A stretch of 64,000 nucleotides of DNA from assembly GCA_038326165.1 (NCBI GenBank), contig JBBQJT010000002.1, positions 1-64,000 of the forward strand. The letters run 5' to 3'. This DNA is from JAEUUM01 sp038326165. Lineage in GTDB: Bacteria; Bacteroidota; Bacteroidia; Chitinophagales; Saprospiraceae. The notes below the pieces were generated by a model that did not search any database, was not told the DNA's origin, and saw nothing but the letters and a program-made list of their open reading frames with translations. The position numbers and the translations under genes are program-made. How positions within the stretch are numbered: the first letter of the stretch is position 1; the number at the start of each line of letters is the position of its first letter. Positions 8,222 to 17,600 of this stretch are shown here, one piece after another.

Positions 8222-9598
8222 TTGACTTTAATTAAATCAATATCTGGTATCAGAGGAACAATTGGCGGAGAACCTGGAAATAATTTCACCCCAATTGACA
8301 TTGTCGAATGCACTGCCGGATTTGGAATCTGGCTTTCAAAAAGGTCGAAAATAAGGCGTATAACAGTAGGTAGGGATGGTAGAATTTCTGGTGAAATGGT
8401 ATCTGAACTAGCAATACAGACTTTAATCGCTTTGGGATTTGAGGTTATAGATCTAGGTTATAGCACTACCCCCACGGTTGAAATTGCTATACCCGAAACC
8501 AACTCTTCTGGGGGAATAGTATTTACTGCAAGCCATAATCCTGCACAATGGAATGCTTTAAAGTTTCTAAATGAAAAGGGCGAGTTCATCTCTGCTTCAG
8601 AAGGAGAGGAAGTTTTGAGGATCATAGCTGAGAAAGAACTCTGTTTTGCAGAAGTTTCTAATCTCGGATCTAGAGTGATTAGACAAGACCTTATTTCTGT
8701 TCATGCCAATCAGATATTAAATTTGCCTTTGGTCAATGTCGAATTGATAGCTGCTAGAAAATTTCATGTTGTTATTGATGCGATTAACTCAACTGGGGCT
8801 ATTGCTTTGCCAATTCTTTTAGATAGTCTAGGAGTGAGTTATGAAATACTGAATGGTGAAATAAATGGAGTCTTTTCACACAATCCTGAACCACTTCCTG
8901 AGCATCTTGCAGAAATAATGAACAAAGTGCCAGCTTCAAAAGCTGATTTAGGAATAATAGTTGACCCCGACGTTGATAGGTTAGCCTTCATAGATGAAAA
9001 AGGTAATTGGTTTGGGGAAGAATACACTTTGGTAGCTGTTGCTGATTATATACTCTCCAAAACAAGCGGAAACACCGTGTCTAATTTATCATCAACCAAG
9101 GCACTTAAGGATATAACTGAAAAACATGGTGGAAATTATTTTGCTGCCGCAGTTGGTGAGGTGAATGTTGTTACCAAAATGAAAGAGGTGAGTGCTATAA
9201 TTGGTGGTGAAGGGAACGGAGGAATAATATATCCTGAACTCCATTATGGAAGAGATGCGCTAGTTGGGGTAGCCTTGGTTTTGTCCTACTTGGCAGAAAC
9301 CAAACTTACTATGTCAGCTTGGCGCAATCTATTACCCAATTACTTTATTTCAAAAAATAAAATTGAATTGAACGGATTGGAATTGGAAAAAATATTCAAG
9401 GAGGTAAGTGCAAAATTTTCTAGTTTCCCTCAATCAAATATCGATGGATTGAAGATAGATTTCCCAGATGGTTGGATTCATTTGAGAAGTTCAAATACCG
9501 AACCAATCATCAGGTTATATGCTGAAGGACCAGATCAAATCAGAGCTGAATACTATGCTTCCGAAGTTTTAAATATAGTTCGTATTTTACAGCCTTAA
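8222..9598 (+). CDS. glmM: Phosphoglucosamine mutase
   Basis: The 458-residue alpha-D-phosphohexomutase interconverts glucosamine-6-phosphate and glucosamine-1-phosphate, supplying UDP-GlcNAc for peptidoglycan. It shows SGIRGTIGG at the start, the phosphoserine loop TASHNP (Ser104), the metal-binding DPDVDRL (Asp248, Asp250, Asp252), the sugar-recognition GEGNGG and the phosphate-binding RSSNTEPIIR at the C-terminus. A TTG start is proposed because the first ATG would remove the conserved ISGIRG segment. Specificity for glucosamine rather than mannose or glucose phosphate is inferred. It is followed after ten bases by a cysteine desulfurase and then dapB. Confidence 0.85.
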   Translation: MTLIKSISGIRGTIGGEPGNNFTPIDIVECTAGFGIWLSKRSKIRRITVGRDGRISGEMVSELAIQTLIALGFEVIDLGYSTTPTVEIAIPETNSSGGIVFTASHNPAQWNALKFLNEKGEFISASEGEEVLRIIAEKELCFAEVSNLGSRVIRQDLISVHANQILNLPLVNVELIAARKFHVVIDAINSTGAIALPILLDSLGVSYEILNGEINGVFSHNPEPLPEHLAEIMNKVPASKADLGIIVDPDVDRLAFIDEKGNWFGEEYTLVAVADYILSKTSGNTVSNLSSTKALKDITEKHGGNYFAAAVGEVNVVTKMKEVSAIIGGEGNGGIIYPELHYGRDALVGVALVLSYLAETKLTMSAWRNLLPNYFISKNKIELNGLELEKIFKEVSAKFSSFPQSNIDGLKIDFPDGWIHLRSSNTEPIIRLYAEGPDQIRAEYYASEVLNIVRILQP

Positions 9599-9608
9599 AC
9601 TGAAACAA

Positions 9609-10754
9609 ATGGCGAGAATTTATTTTGATAATGCAGCTACAACTCCCTTGTGCGAAGAAGCAAGAATAGCTATGATTAATGTAATAGATAATATTCACGG
9701 AAATCCATCATCTATTCATGCAGATGGGAGAGCTGCTAGGGCAATTATAGAAAAATCACGGAAAACCATTGCCTCAATAATAAACAGTTCTGTAAGTGAA
9801 ATATTTTTTACTTCTGGAGGAACTGAATCCAATAACATGGTATTGATTGGCTGCGTTAGAGATCTCGCCGTAAAAAGAATAATTTCATCTCCGGTAGAGC
9901 ATCATTGCATTTTGCACACACTTGATTACTTAAATACACACTCCGATGTTCAAATTGTTTTCATTCCGGTAAATAAATTCGGAGCCCCAGACTTGAATGC
10001 CCTAGAGGAAGAACTAAAGAAATCATCCGAACTGACTTTGGTGACATTAATGCACGTAAATAATGAATTGGGAACTGTTACTGATATTTCCAAAGCTGCG
10101 AGTATTTGCAAAGAGCATTCAGCAATGTTCCATTCTGATACAACACAAAGCATCGGGCTTTTGCCTATCGATGTCCAATCTCAAGGTATTGACTTCTTAA
10201 CTGGATCAGCGCATAAATTTCATGGACCTAAAGGTGTTGGTTTTGTTTACATTTCAAACAAATACCCTATTAAATCTTACATACATGGTGGAAGTCAAGA
10301 GCGAAACATGAGAGCTGGAACGGAAAATCTGGTCGGAATTGCGGGAATGTCTTCGGCTCTCGAAAAAACATGGTCAGATCGTGAAATCATTCATGAATAT
10401 GTTGATACACTTAGAAACCAATTAAAGACAGGCATTTTAGAGATTTTTCAAGACGCATACGTCAATGGGGATCCTGAACAATATTCCTCTAAGATATTGA
10501 GTGTATCATTTCCGCCCTCAGATAAAAATGAAATGGTATTGCTAAGTTTAGATATTCATGGAATAAGTGCTTCTGGTGGGAGCGCTTGTAGCAGCGGCAT
10601 TGAGCATACTTCTGGAGTATTGGATTACATTAATGAACCTTCAGATCGAAAGACTATTCGATTTTCCTTTTCAAAATATAATAATCAAAATGAGGTGGAA
10701 ACTTGTCTTGAGAAGTTAGCTCAGATATTCGAAGCCAAAAAAGCATTTTCATGA
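9609..10754 (+). CDS. Cysteine desulfurase (NifS/IscS-like)
   Basis: This 381-residue PLP enzyme would take sulfur from cysteine for Fe-S clusters and thiolated tRNA. It shows IYFDNAATTPL, SGGTESNN, HSDTTQSIG, the PLP lysine in SAHKFHGPKG (Lys203), and the persulfide cysteine in SGGSACSSG (Cys327). Likely partners in the window are HscA (Fe-S maturation, 2971) and MnmA (tRNA 2-thiouridine, 37685), though neither is adjacent. Its stop overlaps the dapB start by four bases (ATGA). Confidence 0.9.
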   Translation: MARIYFDNAATTPLCEEARIAMINVIDNIHGNPSSIHADGRAARAIIEKSRKTIASIINSSVSEIFFTSGGTESNNMVLIGCVRDLAVKRIISSPVEHHCILHTLDYLNTHSDVQIVFIPVNKFGAPDLNALEEELKKSSELTLVTLMHVNNELGTVTDISKAASICKEHSAMFHSDTTQSIGLLPIDVQSQGIDFLTGSAHKFHGPKGVGFVYISNKYPIKSYIHGGSQERNMRAGTENLVGIAGMSSALEKTWSDREIIHEYVDTLRNQLKTGILEIFQDAYVNGDPEQYSSKILSVSFPPSDKNEMVLLSLDIHGISASGGSACSSGIEHTSGVLDYINEPSDRKTIRFSFSKYNNQNEVETCLEKLAQIFEAKKAFS

Positions 10755-11461
10755 AAATTGCATTGATTGGTTATGGCAAAATGGGTAAGGCCATTGAAGA
10801 ATTAGCCCTAAAAGCAGGAGATGAAATAGTATTAAAAGTTGATGTCAACAGTGATGCAAACTGGTACAAAGGCCTAGTAGATGCTGATGTAGCAATTGAA
10901 TTCTCAAGTCCCGATTCTGCATTTAATAATTTAAAAGTTTGTATCGATAATAATGTACCAGTTGTCTGCGGTACCACTGGATGGTATAATTCAAAACAAA
11001 GTATAGAAGATTATTGTCTTAAAAAAAATGGTTGTATCCTCATTGCTTCAAATTTCAGTATTGGTGTAAATATCTTTTTTAGTTTGAATGAATATTTGGC
11101 TAAAATCATGGCTCAATATCCAGAATACCAAGTTACCATGGAGGAAATACATCACGCTGCCAAACTTGATCAACCTAGTGGTACCGCTTTGACATTAGCT
11201 AATACAATAATTGACTTCAGAAATGACATAGACTCTTGGACTCAAGATATAAACAAGGTGGACTCTCAATTATACATCGAATCCGTTCGACAAGACCCAG
11301 CACCAGGAACCCATAAAGTTTTTTATGATTCTTTTATCGATAGTATTGAAATTACACATACTGCACACTCACGTATTGGCTTTGCGGCAGGAGCATTGAT
11401 GGCTGCAAAATGGATTTGCGAAAAAAAAGGAATTTTCACAATGAAAAACATAATAAGTTAA
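10751..11461 (+). CDS. dapB: 4-hydroxy-tetrahydrodipicolinate reductase
   Basis: DapB reduces hydroxy-tetrahydrodipicolinate in the diaminopimelate/lysine pathway, feeding peptidoglycan. The 236-residue protein has the dinucleotide-binding GYGKMG (7-12), VVCGTTGW, and the catalytic EEIHHAAKLDQPSGTA (His134-His135, Lys138) diagnostic of the family. It is shorter than the E. coli enzyme, as is common in this phylum. It starts inside the cysteine desulfurase stop (ATGA). Together with glmM and mpl (62238) it serves cell-wall synthesis. Confidence 0.93.
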   Translation: MKIALIGYGKMGKAIEELALKAGDEIVLKVDVNSDANWYKGLVDADVAIEFSSPDSAFNNLKVCIDNNVPVVCGTTGWYNSKQSIEDYCLKKNGCILIASNFSIGVNIFFSLNEYLAKIMAQYPEYQVTMEEIHHAAKLDQPSGTALTLANTIIDFRNDIDSWTQDINKVDSQLYIESVRQDPAPGTHKVFYDSFIDSIEITHTAHSRIGFAAGALMAAKWICEKKGIFTMKNIIS

Positions 11462-11653
11462 ATCCGAATTATATCGTATTTTATTCTGCATTTATAAATA
11501 TTTAACATTTCATTATTTGAATAATATAAGTTGATCTTGCTCAGGCAACGTTTATTGTTTTCAAAGAATCAGAATATTGTGGCGGAGATTGAAATTATTT
11601 CAAAATAAGCTTAACTTTACAATACTAACAACACAAACCAAACAGATAACTTT
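11462..11653. other. Intergenic region before the giant secreted protein gene
   Basis: This 192-base AT-rich stretch separates dapB from the 8.5-kb repeat-protein gene. I see no open frame, convincing terminator hairpin or exact TAnnTTTG box. A near match (TAACTTTA) lies about 40 bases before the ATG at 11654. It presumably carries the promoter of the giant gene. Confidence 0.4.
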
Positions 11654-14600
11654 ATGAAATTTAAGTTATTATCAATCATTTTTATTTCAATTATCAAGTT
11701 AAGTTCCATCAACGCACAATGCACAAATGGAACTCAAGATATTTGTAAATGTTCTACAGCGCCAGTTTTATGCACAATTGATGAACTTGATGGATACGTC
11801 CTTCCGATGAGCAATTATCAACACCCTTGGGATGGGCCAAATCCTCTATGCGCTGGGCAAGGTGGTGTTCCTAACAATCCATCATGGTTCGCATTTAAGG
11901 CATGGTGTACAGATTTAACTTTGATTTGTTCAGTAAGTAATTGTACCGGACAAGGTGGATCCAACGGAATTCAAATTGCCATTTACAGTAGTTGTAGCCC
12001 TTACACCCCTGTAGCGTGTAACGTTAGCCCTGCCAATTGCAATTTAAACGATAAGACTATTACAATGACAGGACTAGTGATAGGTGCTACCTATTACTTC
12101 TTAGTCGATGGTTGTGCTGGTTCGTATTGTACAGTAACTATTGATGTAGTTGGAACATGTGGCAATCCAGTTATTCAAGACTGGAAAGGCCCAATATCTG
12201 GTCCTAAAGAAATTTGCGCTCCAAAAACCAACGTTTACACAATTCAAAAAGTAGATGGAGCAACGCACTATGTTTGGTATTTGAATGGGGTTGTAATTAA
12301 GAACAGTACAGCTAATAATGTATCTGTTGCATGGGCCGCACCCGGGGTCTACACACTCTGCGTTGATGCATATAATAATCCATGTATCCCAGAATCCGAT
12401 CCTCCGCCACCTACCTGCATTGACATAACAGTCGATGTAGCCAATGCGGGTACGTTAACCGTTACACCACAAAATCTCTGTCCAGGTAAAATAGTTGATT
12501 ACAATGTTGTTGGATTTACCCCTGCCCCAAATAATGCGGAGTATATACTGATTGCAAATAGTTCAGGAGTTGTAATAGAAGTTTTAACAAACACTTCTGG
12601 TACATGGACTTATGACAAATGTGGAACTTTTACGTTCTACTCTTACAATTATGTAATATCTGGAAACTCTACGATCCCAACAGTAGGTATGAATATTTCA
12701 TCCATTAACTGCGTAGTCAATTGTTGTGATCTCAAATCTAAAGTTGTAACCTTTGCTGACTCTCAAAAACCTGTCATATCTGGCAAACCCGCTAATCAAA
12801 CATTGACTTGTTATGATTTATTACAGCCAATGGCGGATCTTAGTTATACAGACAATTGTATTGGCCCTGGAACTATTCCAGGAGTAGAAACAGGTTCTGC
12901 GAATATGTGTAATGGAGGTACTATTACACGAACCTGGATGGTTAAAGACAGCTGTAATAACACCGACTCACATGTACAAACGATAACAATACAAGGATCT
13001 CCAATACCTACCTGGACCAATCCACTCGCCAATCAAACAATTATTTGTGCTGATATTCCTACTACACACCCTGACTTGGCATATACCAATAATAAAAGTG
13101 GTGGCTGCCAAATTGCAGGTACTGTTGCTCCAGTTGTCACCGGTTCCGCTGATTTATGTGGAGGTGCAATTACACGGACATGGTCCTTTACAGATTTTTG
13201 TGGTCGAACCATCACCCATGCTCAGGTATTAACGGTAACCCCAGTCGCCCAAGCCAACTGGGTTAATCCACCGCCCACAGCAATAACAGTAAGTTGCGCT
13301 AATATACCTACCTCTGCGCCAGATTTATCATATACCAATAACTTAATTAGTGCTTGTGCAATTACTGGCTCAGTTCCAGCCGTTGTAACAGGTAGCGCAG
13401 ATCTATGCGGTGGAGTAATAACCTACACGTGGACATTTATAGATGTATGTGGAAGAACTATAACTAGGGTTCAAACTATCACGGCTACACAAGTTGCACA
13501 GGCAGCATTTATCAACCCACCTGCGAGCCAAACAGTAACATGCGCTAATATTCCTACTTCTGCACCTGATTTGAATTACACCAACAATCTATCAGGAGCT
13601 TGCGGAATTACTGGGGTCGTATCTCCTGTTCAATCAGGTTCTGCTGATTTATGCGGTGGTTCCATTGTATATACATGGACATATACTGATGCATGTGGCA
13701 GGATAACCAATCATGCACAGGTATTTACAGTGACACCAGTTCCTCAGGCTACATTTACAAATCCTCCACCAAGTCAAACTGTGTCATGTGCAAATATTCC
13801 TACATCTGCTCCTGATCTTCAAATAACCAATAATCTTGCTGGACCTTGTGCAATCACTGCTACAGTTTCACCAATACAATCAGGCAATGCGGATCTATGT
13901 GGCGGCTCAATTTCGTACACTTGGACTTACACAGATCCCTGTGGAAGAACGACAACACATGCTCAAACATTTACAGCAACAATTGTCCCACAAGCTACTT
14001 TTGTGAGCCCTCCACCAAGTCAAACGGTAACTTGCGAAAACATCCCTGCTTCTGCGCCTGATTTGCAGTATTCAAACGGACTAGCTGGAGCATGCGCAAT
14101 ACAAGGCTCGAAATCTGCATTCCAAAGTGGGAATGCTGATCTTTGTGGCGGAACAATAACTTTCACATGGACTCTGATTGATGTATGCGGAAGAAACACA
14201 ACACATGTTCAAAACTATACTGTTACACCCACTCCTATTGCTGCTTTTGTAAGTCCGCCAGCTAATCAGACAGTAACTTGTCAAAATATACCAACCTCAG
14301 CACCTGATATTGCTTATACCAACGGAAAGTTTGGTAATTGTGCAATTCAGGGGACTGTATCGGCTCAGCAAAGTGGGTTCGCGGATTTGTGCGGAGGCAG
14401 TATCAACTTTACTTGGGCATTTACTGATCAATGTGGTAGGTTAATAACACATACCCAAACTTATACTGTAATTCCAGTACCTCTAGCAACATTTTTAAAT
14501 CCTCCAGCAGATGGGAAGGTTGCTTGTGATATGGTTAACAACAATCCACCACCTCTAAATTATACCAATGGCATAGCTGGAAATTGTGGAATAATGGGAG

Positions 14601-17600
14601 CAGTTTCAGCCCAATTATTTCCAAATTATACAGAATGCGGTGGCGACATATCTTATATATGGGAATTCACTGATCAGTGTGGTCGTCAAATCACACATTT
14701 ACAAGTAATTACCGTTGATCCAGCTCCAGCGGCAAAATTTCAAAACATACCCCCAGATATTACAGTAACATGTGCAAATGTTCCAAATCCTGATCTTCCG
14801 ATTATTTATGACAATGCTAAAACAGCTCCTTGTGGAATAAATGGTTCTGTTCTACCTTTGGAATCTGGTATCATTGACGGTTGTGGTGGAATTTTAATTC
14901 ACGAATATGAATTTATAGATGATTGTGGAAGAAGCCTTACGCATAATCGCAAAATAACGGTTCAACCCGCAACTCCTCCAGGCTATATTAACGCTCCAAA
15001 GGATATAACCATTACCTGTGAGGAGGCAGATATGTTTGATTTTAACACAAGTTTGATTTACGATAATAATTTAACTGGACTTTGCGCATTAAATGGTAGT
15101 GCAGATGGCAATCCTTCAGGAAGTTATAATTACTGTGGCGGAATCATTTCAATTACTTGGCAAGAAGACATTTGTAACAAGCCACTGAAACATGTTCAGA
15201 AAGTGACAGTTTTGCCGGCTCCTGACCCAACTTTCTTTAATCCACCAGTAGATGTTACACTTTCATGCGGAGCACCCTTCCCTCCTGTTCCAGAACTATA
15301 TTACAGCAATAACAAGGCTGGTGATTGTTTGATTGAAGGTTTTACAAATGCAAGTTCCTTTATTAATAATTTCATCCAGACAAATACATGGGAAATAACA
15401 CAACCTTGTTCTGGTAAAAAAATTAAGCATGTTCAAAAAGTTTATGGAATACCCTCACCTGACTTAACCCTAAGCCCTTTTAGTAAGTCAATTTGTAAAG
15501 GCGAAAGCTATGATCTCAAATCAATTGCAGTAACTGATAAAAACAATACAAATCCTAGTATCAGTTACCACTCTGGGTCTCCTGCAACTCCAAGCAACAA
15601 ACTTAGTTCTACTATTGTTAGTCCTAATACAACAACTATTTATTACATATTGGCAGTAAATAACGCCAATTGTAGCGATGAAGAACCATTCAGTGTGTTT
15701 GTTGACAATCCGAATTCAGCAGGAAACAATGGTGGAGGCTCAATTTGCTTTGGTGCAACTGGTGTCAATTTGAACACTTATCTATCTGGTTCATTTTTTA
15801 CACCTGGCTCATGGTTAGACATCAATAATGCAGGTATAAATTTGAGTAATCCGGCTAATGTTGGTTTTAAAAACCTAGCTGCAAATACTTACCCAATTGG
15901 ATATATTGTGCCCGCAAATGGTGCTTGTAAGCCAGACACTTCAATTATTAATATTGCTCTTCAACCTGAAATTTTAATAGATGTACAAGGTATAATTTGT
16001 ACACCTGATTTACAAAACTATAATGTCACTATTGATGGCAATGGTTACACAATTACTTCTTCGATAGGATCAATAGGCTCTCCAATTGGAACAATTTATA
16101 GCATAGGCCCCATTCCTGTTGACAGTTCTTTAACTATTACTGCAATTGACCAATCTACAGGTTGTAGCAATTCATTTGTAATCAATCCACCTAACTGCAA
16201 TTGCCCGCAGGTTGATCCACCTATTTCCTTGGGAGATAAAATAATTTGTCAGGGTGCACCAATACCAACATTATCAGTAACTGTCAATGTAGACGAAACT
16301 GCAAATTGGTACTCTAGCGCATTTGGAGGAAGCTTATTGCAAGCTAATAGTTTGACTTATCTTCCACCTGTTTCAGCTCCTGGCTTATATGTTTATTATG
16401 CTGAAGCAAAAAACATCAACTTTACCAATTGTGTAAGTTTAACAAGAACTCCTGTATCTCTTGAAATAGTTGCTAAGCCACTTGTGACAAATGCATCATT
16501 ATTTAATTGCAATGAAAATGGCAATGGCAATGCCTCATTTGACTTATTAAATGCACAGTTACTTATTTCAACAGAGAGCAATGTCAATTTTACATTCCAT
16601 CTTTCCAACTCAGATGCTTTGGCAGGAATAAATCCTTTGAGTTCGCCTTTTACAAATACTTTAACCCCAACTCAGACCTTATTTGTTTCTGTTAAAAACT
16701 CTATTAATTGTCAATCAATTGCAACATTAACACTGAATATCTATCCTAAAATTGTTATAAACCAGACAATAAAACCAGAAACATGTTTTGGAGATGGAGA
16801 TGGAAGTATAACTGTTAACACAACTGGCGGAACAGGATCAGTTGGTTTGAGTCTTGATGGTATAATATATGGATCAAATAATTTGTTTAGTCCACTGACA
16901 CCAGGCAATTATACGATCTATGCGCAAGATACAGCAGGATGTTTAATCAACAAAAACGTAGCAGTGGCAGATGGATTGAAAATAAATCTCGCCGATTTCC
17001 TACTTGTTTGCAATGATAATGGAACTGATAGTGATAATTCAGATGACTTTTATACCATCACTTTCAAGCTCACGAACAACAAGGCGAATGCTGGTACCTA
17101 CACCGTAAAATCAGGAAATACGCCACAAGGAACCTTCAATTACAATACAACTCAATCGTTCACATTACCAGCTCAAGGCCAATCTACACTATTAAGCTTT
17201 GAAGATGCAACTACTAAATGCGAAATAACCCAAGCAATTGGTCCTTTGATTTCCTGTTCAACAAATTGTAAAATTGATTTTATTACATTAACTAAAGTTT
17301 GTAATAATGCTGGTACAGATACCGATCCAATTGATGATTTTTATACACTTACTATTAATGCAAATGTTCAAAATGGGGGTGCAAGCAATACCTTTAATGT
17401 TGTTATTGGTGGTTCAACAATAGCCACATTTACTTTTGGTGTAGGTGGCACAATAACACTGCCAGCTAATAGTGCCAATGTTCTTATCACCTTAATAGAT
17501 GCAGACAACCCACTGTGTCAAAGTTCAAAAGCTACTGGAGCTTTGAATCCTTGCTCAAGTACATGCTTGGTACTTCCAGAGTTGATAACTATAGTTTGCG

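Noticed and set aside
13846..14061. Alternative-frame open stretches within the repeat region of the giant gene
   Set aside because: They exist only because the repeat lacks stops in another frame; the main frame has the signal peptide, conserved Cys pattern and T9SS end.
12759..15456. A possible CRISPR or satellite DNA array, because of the regular 246-bp period
   Set aside because: The units lie in one uninterrupted reading frame, differ at synonymous sites, and have no short palindromic repeat with unique spacers.
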